The translations under genes were made by a program, and so were the position numbers. Of a stretch of 64,000 nucleotides of DNA, positions 19,040 to 27,409 are shown one piece after another. The stretch lies in contig CACJUU010000005.1 of assembly GCA_902596605.1 (NCBI GenBank), positions 59,579-123,578 on the forward strand. The letters are read 5' to 3'. The DNA comes from an uncultured Alphaproteobacteria bacterium (GTDB lineage: Bacteria > Pseudomonadota > Alphaproteobacteria > Rhodobacterales > Rhodobacteraceae). Within the stretch, counting starts at the first letter, position 1. Each line of letters begins with the position of its first letter. The notes beneath the pieces are model-generated. The model made no database searches and was not told the origin of the DNA. It saw nothing but the letters and a program-made list of their open reading frames with translations.

Positions 19040-20368
19040 CTATAGTTCTTTCCCTGCCAGCAATTCCCCTAACTTTATCCGGGAGGATACTGCGATTTTC
19101 GTCAAAGGTTTAAACGGCAGCTTTTTTGGCTTCGGGTTATTTAACAAGTGTTGAACTAGGGGCGTTTTTTTTCCCATAGCCAAGTCAGCAGCAGCTAACC
19201 CATGAAGTGTCCCCTTGACAGTACCTAACCCATTTTGACAACAGGCAGAAAAAAGACCAGGTTTTAGTTCGCCAAAAGCTGCTACATTATTTCTTGAAAG
19301 GGTTAAGTGTCCACCCCAAGTTTGGGTTAGTTTTATATCTTTCAGCATGGGGAAACGGTCTGAGAAGCTTTTGACATGACTTCTCAACACATTATCAAGT
19401 ATCGATTTGTTGGGTCTCATATTTGGGTTATATGTAAAGCGATTACGAATTACAATTCTATCCCCTCCAATCCCAGATATACGTCTTACTGTGGTGCCTA
19501 GAGGGTCTGCCGGAGTTATCCCCCACTCTTTTTTGCCTCCAAGAATTTTAATTTGGTCAGGCGTAAGTTTTTGTGTGATGGAGCCATAAGTGTAGATATG
19601 AAGAAGTGAGTTATTGAAATAACCAAAATTCTCTATGTTTCCGTTAACCGCAAGAATTACTTTAGAGGCGGTAATAACACCTTTGGGTGTTTTTGCTTGC
19701 CAATCAGATCCAACTTTATTTAGTTCTTCTACCGGTGACGTTTCATATATTTGAACTCTATTAGAAAGCATTTTTTCACCCAAAGCTCTAATGTATAGAG
19801 CCGGTTGGATCATTACAGTTCCAGGCGTAAAAAGCCCTCCTTTATAATAACTAGTTCCGGTAATACCTTTCATTGATTTTGCATCGAAATGTTCATATCT
19901 TTCGCCAAGTTGTGAAAGATGTTTTGCATAATCAGTGTTACGACGCATGCCTTTGGCGGTTGCAGCGCCATTTATTTTCCCGATTTCTTTAAAACATTCC
20001 GTAGGTAGACCTAGAGCCACAACGGTCTCTTTTGCAAACTTAATGGCAAACCTATTTTGCTTAATAGTTTGACGATCATTTTCTAATTGGCCTCCGTAAT
20101 CATCGCTTGCCAAGTCATGCGGTAAATCAATCATAAAGCCAGAATTTCTTCCTGCTGGTCCTGAAGCAAGTCCTTGAGCATCTAAAATGACAATACGGTC
20201 ATTTGGCGCTTCTTTTTGAACCCTTCTTGCTGCGGATAACCCAGCAAAGCCTGCTCCGACAATAAGCCAATCAGATGTTAAGTTGCCCAAGAGGCTAGGA
20301 AGCGTTTTCCTGTTGGGAAGCAACTCGTTCCATGCAGAAGGGCCAGGGTTTTGGGAAACACTTATCAT
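19040..20368 (-). CDS. FAD-dependent amine/amino-acid oxidase-like oxidoreductase (DAO family)
   Basis: 442 residues of the DAO superfamily. The dinucleotide-binding motif WLIVGAGFAGLSAARR is at about residues 34-49, GPAGRNSGF follows near 92, and AACCQNG-like C-terminal FAD contacts (SACCQNGLGTVKGTLHG) are near 395. Closest in general layout to gamma-glutamylputrescine oxidoreductase and related enzymes that oxidise secondary amines. It sits one base after an SDR gene within the MttB-like operon, where oxidation of a demethylated secondary or tertiary amine would make sense; that is inference. Confidence 0.85.
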   Translation of the reverse strand: MISVSQNPGPSAWNELLPNRKTLPSLLGNLTSDWLIVGAGFAGLSAARRVQKEAPNDRIVILDAQGLASGPAGRNSGFMIDLPHDLASDDYGGQLENDRQTIKQNRFAIKFAKETVVALGLPTECFKEIGKINGAATAKGMRRNTDYAKHLSQLGERYEHFDAKSMKGITGTSYYKGGLFTPGTVMIQPALYIRALGEKMLSNRVQIYETSPVEELNKVGSDWQAKTPKGVITASKVILAVNGNIENFGYFNNSLLHIYTYGSITQKLTPDQIKILGGKKEWGITPADPLGTTVRRISGIGGDRIVIRNRFTYNPNMRPNKSILDNVLRSHVKSFSDRFPMLKDIKLTQTWGGHLTLSRNNVAAFGELKPGLFSACCQNGLGTVKGTLHGLAAADLAMGKKTPLVQHLLNNPKPKKLPFKPLTKIAVSSRIKLGELLAGKEL

Positions 20369-20369
20369 T

Positions 20370-21101
20370 TTAAGGTAAGCTCAATTTTGCGGTTCTACCC
20401 CCGTCAACAGTCAGGACTTGACCAGTCAAAAAAGATGCCTTCTCAGATGCAAGCCAAACAATTAATTCAGCCACTTCAAGAGGTTCTCCACTTCGCTTCA
20501 AGGGATGAATTTCACCAATTTTATTTTTAAAAACTTTGGGATCTGATAAAGATTTTATGAACTTCTCATTCAACTCAGTATTAATCCAGCCAGGAGCAAC
20601 AGCATTACACCGTACGCCTTCAGGTCCATGGTCAACTGCGACCGCCCGCGTTAATGCATGAAGTCCTCCTTTTGAAGCACAATAAGCTGGATGGCGAGGA
20701 TTGCTTCCTAAACCTTCTATAGAACCTACATTAATAATGGAGCCCTTTCTTACCTTTAACATTGGAAGAGCATATTTTATAAGAAGAAAGGGAACCGTTA
20801 AATTAATTTGAAGTTGCTCAAACCAATCAGTTTCAGTTGTTTCTTCGGCATTCCCCTCACGCATAATGCCTGCATTATTCACTAAAATATCAAGTTGCCC
20901 TTCCAAGTCTCGTATCTGTGACAGAATTCTTTTTGGCATTTTCAAGTCATTAAAGTCAGCCTCAAGCCAAAGATGCTCCCCTTTACTTCTTTGCGCTGTG
21001 TAAACCTTGGCACCTTTTTCAGTTAAGAGCTTTGCTGTGCTAAGCCCGATCCCGCGTGACGCCCCAGTAACTAACGCAATCTTACCTTCCAGTTCTCTCA
21101 T
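20370..21101 (-). CDS. Short-chain dehydrogenase/reductase
   Basis: 243 residues starting at the ATG at 21101, which overlaps the preceding SDR stop as ATGA and is preceded by GGAGGA; the longer open frame is unlikely. SDR motifs: VTGASRGIG for NAD(P), NNAG, and YCASKGG with catalytic Tyr and Lys. Ends with LTVDGG typical of classical SDRs. It oxidises or reduces a hydroxyl/keto group in the MttB-like catabolic operon. The operon carries two SDRs in direct succession that are only moderately alike. Confidence 0.9.
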   Translation of the reverse strand: MRELEGKIALVTGASRGIGLSTAKLLTEKGAKVYTAQRSKGEHLWLEADFNDLKMPKRILSQIRDLEGQLDILVNNAGIMREGNAEETTETDWFEQLQINLTVPFLLIKYALPMLKVRKGSIINVGSIEGLGSNPRHPAYCASKGGLHALTRAVAVDHGPEGVRCNAVAPGWINTELNEKFIKSLSDPKVFKNKIGEIHPLKRSGEPLEVAELIVWLASEKASFLTGQVLTVDGGRTAKLSLP

Positions 21102-21829
21102 GATACGGGTTTTCCTCCGTTTACTTCGACAAGAGATCCACACATATACCGAGCTTCATCAGAGGCTAAAAACAAAATTACGTCTGAAATATCATCAGGT
21201 TCTGCTATACGGCCTAGAGGAACGGACTCATTGAGTTCTTTTATAGCCTTCTCTGGATCAAGACCACGAATTGAAAAACCAGAACGTATCATAGGTGTAT
21301 TTACTTCATTTGGACAAACAGCGTTTACCCGTATATTTTGATGTGCGTGATCACGACCTAAACACTGTGTAAATGAAGCTAAAGCGGCTTTTGACATAAT
21401 GTATATCGGGTGATCAGGGCCAGGATTTAAACCCCAGCAACTAGCTATATTTACAATTGATCCACCTCCATTTTTTACCAAAATAGGGATTGTGGATCGA
21501 CATAACCTAAACGGAGCTTCTATGTTTACGGCCATTGTTGATTTAAAGTCATCATCCGTTGCTTCAGTAATTTTTCCTCTTCGAATGATGCCTGCGTTGT
21601 TTATAAGAATATCTAGCCCCCCCAATGCATCTTTAGCCTTATTAGGCAAGTCGTCGCAGAACTGAGCAGCAGAAAGGTCGCCAGGGAAATGAGCTTCCGC
21701 TTCAACATTACTAAGGGTAATATCTGTAATTGCAACTGATGCTCCTTCCGCTCTTAATTTTCTTACAAGCGATTTGCCAATTCCACCTGCGGCACCTGTT
21801 ACAAGAGCTTTTTTTCCGTGAAATCTCAT
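21098..21829 (-). CDS. Short-chain dehydrogenase/reductase
   Basis: 243 residues: VTGAAGGIG nucleotide-binding motif, NNAG, YIMSKAA active site and a C-terminal VEVNGG. The Ser of the catalytic triad is expected in NIASCWG. ATG start with AGGAG eleven bases upstream. Starts five bases after the MttB-like gene and overlaps the next SDR by four bases, so translation is coupled. Confidence 0.9.
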   Translation of the reverse strand: MRFHGKKALVTGAAGGIGKSLVRKLRAEGASVAITDITLSNVEAEAHFPGDLSAAQFCDDLPNKAKDALGGLDILINNAGIIRRGKITEATDDDFKSTMAVNIEAPFRLCRSTIPILVKNGGGSIVNIASCWGLNPGPDHPIYIMSKAALASFTQCLGRDHAHQNIRVNAVCPNEVNTPMIRSGFSIRGLDPEKAIKELNESVPLGRIAEPDDISDVILFLASDEARYMCGSLVEVNGGKPVS

Positions 21830-21834
21830 TTTTA

Positions 21835-23385
21835 TTAAAACTCCTGATTAAGGGAGTCGGTGGCGGGAATTTGCGACTCTCTCAGAGCAATAAATTCCAA
21901 TAACTCATCATTGATTGCTTCATTGATTTTTGGTTCTTCATAATCTGCCAAAAGAGATTTTGCGTACTTTAGCGCTCTTTCAGTAATCTCGGTTGAGCCT
22001 TCGGCCTGCCATTGCTCAATAGAGTTATTATCAAAAAGCTCAGGCATAAAGAAAGCCCGTTGAAAGTTTTCTAGTGTGTGGGGATGACCGAGATAGTGAC
22101 CGCCGGGTCCAATATCATTGACTGCGTTTAGGCCCTCATCAAAGTCGTCCCAATTGATGCCTTGAGCCATTCGATATGCCATCGCGCATTGCTCTGCATC
22201 AACAATAAACTTAGCTGTACTACAGTGCATACCAGCCTCATTCCATCCGGCTGAATGCCAAATATAATTTGCACCAGACATCATCACGGCCATCAGTGTT
22301 GTTGCACTCTCATAGCCGGCTTGCGCATCAAAAGTCTTTGCGCCTCCTAATGTGTTTGATGTTCTCCACGGCACCTTATAATAACGTGCCATTTGACCAA
22401 TCATAAAATTCATTAAACTAATCTCAGGTGTTCCTGCCATCGGAGCTCCTGACTTCATTGACACCGTAGAAAGATAATGACCATAAATTGCCGGTGCACC
22501 TTTTTTAATGACTTGTGTGTACGCCAGAGCCGATAACGCCTCAGCATTAAGTTGTGCAACTGTTGGAGCTACCGATGCGGGGGTGTTTGCTCCTCCTAAA
22601 ACGAACGGAGAGCATAATACCGGTTGGTTTCTTTTGCAAAAAGCTCTCATCGCGCCAAGCATCGTTTCATCCCAAACTAAAGGAGAGTTTCCGTTGCAGT
22701 TACCTGTAACCACTGGATGACTGTCGATAAAACCAGGGCCAAACAGAATATCGCACATTTTAATCACATCTTCCGCGTTTTTGGGACTTGTTGTCATTCC
22801 CATAAATGTTTTGTCTGAGTATCGCATGGATGAATATGTAATACGTAAATGACGCTGGCTTATAGGATGATCATAGGGCTCTACAATATGATGTGCACTT
22901 GAGTGCATAGAGGGAAGCATGTGTGAAAGTTTATGAAAATTTGCTAAATCTTCTAAGGTTGGATTACGACGTGTGTCTTCTAGGTCTCTTAGGTATGGAG
23001 CTCCCGTCATTGGCACGAACATGCAGCTACTTTTTCCAAAATCAAGATTATTTTTTGGGTTCCTAGCGTGATATGTAAAGGTCTCGGGTATGGATTTAAT
23101 TAGATCTTTGACTAGAAATCTATCTAGAAAAACTGTTTCTCCAACAATCTTTGCCCCAATGGATCTCCAATCTTCAAGAGCAATTTTATCTCTAAAATGA
23201 ATGCCGGTATTTTCCAAGATGTCCATGGAGGCCTCATCAATTCGTTTGATCTGATCTCGGTTTAATGGTTCTGTTAGCGGAAGGCTGTGCTGTAATGCTG
23301 GCAGCATTGTGAAACTTCTTATCTGGCTCTTTAGTCTTCTAGAGCTACGCCCCTTTCGTATTGTTCCTACGGCTTGCACCGTCAT
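21835..23385 (-). CDS. MttB-like (non-pyrrolysine) trimethylamine methyltransferase family protein
   Basis: 516 residues, full length for the MttB superfamily (COG5598). Recognisable from the conserved core: DILENTGIHF near the N-terminus, FVPMTGAPYLRDL, TGNCNGNSPL, FVLGGANTPAS and the HPHTLENFQRAFFMPEL C-terminal segment. The frame has no in-frame TAG, so it is of the Pyl-lacking type whose studied members (MtgB, MtpB) demethylate glycine betaine or proline betaine using a corrinoid protein. No corrinoid-binding protein or activase lies nearby, so either the partner is distant or the reaction is different. Its start overlaps the aldehyde dehydrogenase stop by four bases. Confidence 0.88.
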   Translation of the reverse strand: MTVQAVGTIRKGRSSRRLKSQIRSFTMLPALQHSLPLTEPLNRDQIKRIDEASMDILENTGIHFRDKIALEDWRSIGAKIVGETVFLDRFLVKDLIKSIPETFTYHARNPKNNLDFGKSSCMFVPMTGAPYLRDLEDTRRNPTLEDLANFHKLSHMLPSMHSSAHHIVEPYDHPISQRHLRITYSSMRYSDKTFMGMTTSPKNAEDVIKMCDILFGPGFIDSHPVVTGNCNGNSPLVWDETMLGAMRAFCKRNQPVLCSPFVLGGANTPASVAPTVAQLNAEALSALAYTQVIKKGAPAIYGHYLSTVSMKSGAPMAGTPEISLMNFMIGQMARYYKVPWRTSNTLGGAKTFDAQAGYESATTLMAVMMSGANYIWHSAGWNEAGMHCSTAKFIVDAEQCAMAYRMAQGINWDDFDEGLNAVNDIGPGGHYLGHPHTLENFQRAFFMPELFDNNSIEQWQAEGSTEITERALKYAKSLLADYEEPKINEAINDELLEFIALRESQIPATDSLNQEF

Positions 23386-24872
23386 TCGATCTTATCCTGC
23401 GATTCTGGGTCGGTAAGATCGATCCATATCGTTTTCACTTCACAGTATTGTTCATGGGCATGAACACCATTATCCCTTCCACCAAATCCCGATTGTTTAT
23501 ATCCTCCAAAGGGTGTTGTAATATCGCCTTCTCCATAGCTATTTACTGTTACAGTGCCAGCCCTAAGTTCTCGTGCTGCTCTAAGGGCATTTCTTGTATT
23601 AGCACTAAAAATAGATGCGGTTAATCCATATTCTGTTTTATTTGCTAGTGATATTGCCTCTTCATTTGTTTGTACCTCTAGAACACTTAGAATTGGCCCA
23701 AATATTTCGTCTCTCGCTTTTTTGTCATCTGTTGTTGTTTCGTAAATTGTAGGTGTAACAAAGTTGCCATCAATCTTTCCACCAATAACTGCTCCCTCAC
23801 ATAGATAGCTAGAAACTTTTTTGCAATGCTCTTTATCAATAAGTGCTCCTAAGTGGTTTTTTGGGTCTAGAGGGTCACCAGTTTTCCAGTCTCTTAATCG
23901 ATTAACTATTTTCTTAAGTAAATCTGATTTGATATCCTTATGAACAATCAGTCTAGATATAGCGCTGCAGTTTTCACCCATATTCCAAAAAGCTCCATTG
24001 ACTATGTGTTCCGCTATAAGATCTAGATTTTCTGCATCATTAAAAACAACGGCTGGGTTTTTGCCACCACATTCCAAAACAGTTTTCTTTAAATTACTTT
24101 CTGAGGAGTACTTTAGAAAAAGCCGTCCTGTTTCTGTTGATCCTGTAAAACTGACCATATCAACACCCATGTGCCGCCCCAGTTTTTCACCAACTATCGG
24201 TCCAGTACCTGGTAACACTTGTAAAACTCCTCGAGGAATTCCTGCCTCAGCAGCTAGCTCAGCAACTCTAAGAGCAGTAAGAGAGGTTTGTTCGGCAGGC
24301 TTTACAATAACTGAACACCCAGAAGCAAGAGCAGGGCCTATTTTCCAGGCAAGCATCAATAATGGAAAATTCCATGGAAGAATTGCCGCAACTACACCAA
24401 TAGGCTCTCTTATTATAACAGACAACGCATCGTCACCACTAGGAGCTGTTTGGTCATAGATTTTGTCAATTAGCTCCGCATGCCACTTAATAGTATGTAT
24501 TGTTTCCGGTAAATCGATTTGAACGCAGTCTCGTATTGGTTTTCCACTCTCTAGGCTCTCCATTACGGCCAGCTCTTTTTGATTTCGTGTTAACAACTTG
24601 CATAACCTTATCAGTATATTTTTTCGTTCAGAGGGGTGTAGGCGACACCAACGACCTTGATCAAATGCCTCCCTTGCTTTTTCAACTGCAAGATCCACAT
24701 CTTTATCGTTAGCAGTGGTAATACTTGTTAATTCCTTGCCCGTTGAGGGGTTAAGTGTGGCCAACAGTGCTCCTGATCCCTTGTAATACTTCCCATCAAC
24801 AAAAGGGCTTTGTGGAAAGTCTAATAATGCCCCAAGACTTTTATATTCTTCCTGTGTCAAAAGCTCACTCAT
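23382..24872 (-). CDS. NAD-dependent aldehyde dehydrogenase (betaine/aminobutyraldehyde type)
   Basis: 496 residues. Motifs: LPWNFPLLMLAWKIGPAL, VSFTGSTETG, LECGGKNPAVV with the general-base Glu, NMGENCSAISR with the nucleophile Cys in an unusual GENCSA context, EIFGPILSV and PFGGYKQSGFG. The type resembles gamma-glutamyl-aminobutyraldehyde and betaine aldehyde dehydrogenases. ATG preceded by GGGGAG. Sits two bases after the DapA-family gene and overlaps the MttB-like gene, a pairing of lyase and aldehyde dehydrogenase seen in several amino- and sugar-acid pathways. Confidence 0.92.
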   Translation of the reverse strand: MSELLTQEEYKSLGALLDFPQSPFVDGKYYKGSGALLATLNPSTGKELTSITTANDKDVDLAVEKAREAFDQGRWCRLHPSERKNILIRLCKLLTRNQKELAVMESLESGKPIRDCVQIDLPETIHTIKWHAELIDKIYDQTAPSGDDALSVIIREPIGVVAAILPWNFPLLMLAWKIGPALASGCSVIVKPAEQTSLTALRVAELAAEAGIPRGVLQVLPGTGPIVGEKLGRHMGVDMVSFTGSTETGRLFLKYSSESNLKKTVLECGGKNPAVVFNDAENLDLIAEHIVNGAFWNMGENCSAISRLIVHKDIKSDLLKKIVNRLRDWKTGDPLDPKNHLGALIDKEHCKKVSSYLCEGAVIGGKIDGNFVTPTIYETTTDDKKARDEIFGPILSVLEVQTNEEAISLANKTEYGLTASIFSANTRNALRAARELRAGTVTVNSYGEGDITTPFGGYKQSGFGGRDNGVHAHEQYCEVKTIWIDLTDPESQDKIE

Positions 24873-24874
24873 AA

Positions 24875-25777
24875 CTATCTCCCCATTATTCTATCAATCG
24901 TAACATTCATTGTATTTACCACTTGTTCGAAAACACGCTTTTCATCTTTATTTAACGGTTGTAAGGGCTTCCGAGGAGGCCCAGCGTCAATCCCTCTTAA
25001 ATTCAGCCCGTACTTAATGCATTGTACAAACTTTCCTCCCTGTTCCAGAACTCGCATGAGAGGAAGCATGGCTGACATTACAGCTCTTCCTTTAGTGAAA
25101 TTCCCTTCGATTACACATGTTTTATAAAGAGCTAAATGGGCTTCAGGTGCAAAATTAGAACCAGCACATACCCAGCTTTCAGCACCCCACGCGAAAAACT
25201 CTAATGCCTGATCATCCATTCCGCAGCTTAAAGATATGTGAGGATAATCTCGTGCCAACATATGTAATCGGTTTGGATCTCCTGAACTTTCTTTTATTGC
25301 ACAAAAGTTTTTTGAGCGACCTAATCGGTCAAGTGTCTCTTCATTCATATTAACGCTCATTCGCCCTGGATAATTGTATAGTATTACAGGTAAATTTGCT
25401 TCTCTATCGATTGCTAAGGCATGCAGTGCAATCTCTCGTCCCGTTGGATAAGCATAAGGTGGCGTAGCAATCATAATTGCATCAGCTCCAGCAATTCTTG
25501 CTTGCTTTGCATATTCGATGCTGTCCTCTGTCCTAATAGCTCCTGTTCCAACAATCATAGGTAAACGGTCATTAAGTAATTCTTTCACTCTATTCATTAA
25601 GAACAGGCGTTCTTTCATACTCATAGCGTAGTATTCACCCGTAGTACCAGCCACGATAATTCCGTGAACACCTGCATTCACTAGAAAGTCGATGGCTGAA
25701 GCCATAGCTCCTGAGTTGATTGTAAAGTCACTATTGAAAGGAGCTATTAAAGGTGTATAGATCCCCTCAAACCTCAT
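24875..25777 (-). CDS. DapA/NanA superfamily lyase or dehydratase
   Basis: 300 residues, class I aldolase fold of the dihydrodipicolinate synthase/N-acetylneuraminate lyase superfamily. Seen: AGTTGEYYAMS near residue 43, LYNYPGRM with the catalytic Tyr, and CAIKESSGDP with the Schiff-base Lys near residue 160. It is not likely to be the lysine enzyme: context is catabolic and the family includes 4-hydroxyproline-pathway deaminases and sugar-acid dehydratases that feed an aldehyde dehydrogenase. First gene of the seven-gene operon. Confidence 0.87.
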   Translation of the reverse strand: MRFEGIYTPLIAPFNSDFTINSGAMASAIDFLVNAGVHGIIVAGTTGEYYAMSMKERLFLMNRVKELLNDRLPMIVGTGAIRTEDSIEYAKQARIAGADAIMIATPPYAYPTGREIALHALAIDREANLPVILYNYPGRMSVNMNEETLDRLGRSKNFCAIKESSGDPNRLHMLARDYPHISLSCGMDDQALEFFAWGAESWVCAGSNFAPEAHLALYKTCVIEGNFTKGRAVMSAMLPLMRVLEQGGKFVQCIKYGLNLRGIDAGPPRKPLQPLNKDEKRVFEQVVNTMNVTIDRIMGR

Positions 25778-25903
25778 TTCTTAACCTTAAATAAAGTTGT
25801 TTTTTTAGACGTGTATGAAAATTCTAATATGGACATAGGCACAATAACCACCAGCATTTTTCCTTATTTTGAATGCGGATAGTTAGAGAGTCAATAATTA
25901 GGA

Positions 25904-25938
25904 GTGACAAAGGAAACTATGGAAGTTCCCTTCGTCAC
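25904..25938 (-). terminator. Hairpin downstream of the small membrane protein gene
   Basis: GTGAC at 25904 pairs with GTCAC at 25934, and the arms continue as an imperfect stem with one mismatch and one bulge. It lies 14 bases after the stop of the minus-strand gene at 25952 and the minus-strand sequence that follows is moderately T-rich. A weak factor-independent terminator is the simplest reading. Confidence 0.5.
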
Positions 25939-25951
25939 ATCATATTAAGAT

Positions 25952-26305
25952 TTAATAAAGTGCAAGTAGTTGAAAAATCGCAATGATTACAAAAACACCA
26001 GCAAAAATAAATTTTAGTACTCCAAGTGGAATAGCTTTTACCTCTTTTCCATAATTGGTCTTTGAAGTCTTATCATCCATTTCATCTATCAGTAATTGTA
26101 CGGTACCCATTTGCCTTAAGACACCAAATGCTCCTGTGAAAGCCATTAGAATAATAGTTGCGGCAACCGCACTCTCTTTTCCAGAAAGATCTCCAAAAAT
26201 TATAGCCATCAGTGTAATGGACTGACTTACCATAGTAATGAACACAATAATTAAAAAATTATATAATGCTGCAGTTTGCAATGATGCTCTTATATTTTGA
26301 TCCAT
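25952..26305 (-). CDS. Small multi-pass membrane protein of unknown function
   Basis: 117 residues with three hydrophobic stretches, about 14-38, 45-65 and 95-116, and a charged loop of about 30 residues between the second and third (MDDKTSKTNYGKEVK). I do not recognise the family. ATG at 26305 follows AAGGGG at good spacing, and a terminator-like hairpin lies downstream, so it is a credible single-gene unit between an operon start and an esterase gene. No signal peptide distinct from the first membrane segment. Confidence 0.7.
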   Translation of the reverse strand: MDQNIRASLQTAALYNFLIIVFITMVSQSITLMAIIFGDLSGKESAVAATIILMAFTGAFGVLRQMGTVQLLIDEMDDKTSKTNYGKEVKAIPLGVLKFIFAGVFVIIAIFQLLALY

Positions 26306-26375
26306 GTCAAAATCCCCCTTGTTAAATTTGTAAAATAATAAACCAATTTCTTTTAGTTCAAAAGGAAAACTTTAA

Positions 26376-27317
26376 TTAATGAAAAGACTTTAAAACATTG
26401 ACTATCTCTTTAAAAACTTTCTGTCCCAAAGGACTTTGATCGCGACATCTAATGAAGCCATGGATTAGTGATTGAGCCTCTCTATGAAATACCGGCACCC
26501 CGTCATCTATAAGCTTTTTAGCTAGTTTTTTACCTTCTGTAGCTAACGGATCTAATTCTGCATTTAATATTACCGTTTTTGGCATTCCAGAAAAACTCTT
26601 CTCTAAAACTGGAAATGCCAATGGATTTAAATAGTCGTCAGGTCCGTTCAGATATGTATCAAAAAACCAAAGCATCATTTTTTTTGTAAGAAAAGGCGCT
26701 TCTGAATGCTTTAAGTAAGAGTAACTATTAAAATCTTTGTCTACACATGGATAGATTAAAAATTGATATAAAGGGAGAGGGCCACCATTTTTTACAAGAA
26801 GGAGATTAGTCGACAGAGCTAGATTTCCGCCTGCGGAGTCGCCTCCTATCGAGAGTCGATTTTTATCAATGTTAAAAGTATCAGCATTTTCGAAAACTTC
26901 ATTAAAGATTTCGTGGCATTGATACAATGCTGTTGGAAACTTATTTTCTGGAGACAAGCCATAATCAAGAGAAATTACTTGGCAGTCTCCACCTAAAGCT
27001 ATGTCGACACATACGCCATCATGAGAGTCAAGATTTCCAATGATCCAACCTCCTCCATGCATGTATATCAAACAAGGAAGTTGTGTATCGTCGCCCTTTC
27101 GTCTATAGATCCTGGAATTTACTGTGCCGTTTTTCGTGTTAAATAAATGTTCTCGAACATCCAATGTTGTAGGCCTATTGAGAGTTGTCAATGCTACTTT
27201 CCTTTTCATTGACTCTCTAAAGGCTTGAGGAGCGTAATTATATGGCATGTTATTGTTTTTCGGTGCCATTGTTTCAACAAAGTTATTCAGCGAGGGGTCC
27301 ATATTTGGGTAAACCAT
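26376..27317 (-). CDS. Alpha/beta hydrolase, hormone-sensitive-lipase type esterase
   Basis: 313 residues. The oxyanion motif MHGGGW followed by the nucleophile elbow GGDSAGGNLA marks the HSL (family IV) esterases; the expected Asp is in LNAELDPLATEG and the His in HGFIR. Cytoplasmic, no signal peptide. Hydrolyses short acyl esters; natural substrate unknown. It diverges from the class III aminotransferase at 27410 with about 90 bases between starts. Confidence 0.9.
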   Translation of the reverse strand: MVYPNMDPSLNNFVETMAPKNNNMPYNYAPQAFRESMKRKVALTTLNRPTTLDVREHLFNTKNGTVNSRIYRRKGDDTQLPCLIYMHGGGWIIGNLDSHDGVCVDIALGGDCQVISLDYGLSPENKFPTALYQCHEIFNEVFENADTFNIDKNRLSIGGDSAGGNLALSTNLLLVKNGGPLPLYQFLIYPCVDKDFNSYSYLKHSEAPFLTKKMMLWFFDTYLNGPDDYLNPLAFPVLEKSFSGMPKTVILNAELDPLATEGKKLAKKLIDDGVPVFHREAQSLIHGFIRCRDQSPLGQKVFKEIVNVLKSFH

Positions 27318-27409
27318 TTACATCTATCTTTCTATTGAAATAATTTTAATGACTTCATCTTATTTAAAAGTTAGCCTTTAAAAATTGGTTTTACAAGTGG
27401 TGGCTTATT

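Noticed and set aside
21835..23385. MttB as a pyrrolysine protein
   Set aside because: The frame is continuous without an in-frame TAG, and there are no pyrrolysine biosynthesis genes in view; it is the non-pyrrolysine type.
23998..24459. 153-codon plus-strand frame inside the aldehyde dehydrogenase gene
   Set aside because: Antisense to a clear enzyme gene; low-complexity shadow composition and no family likeness.
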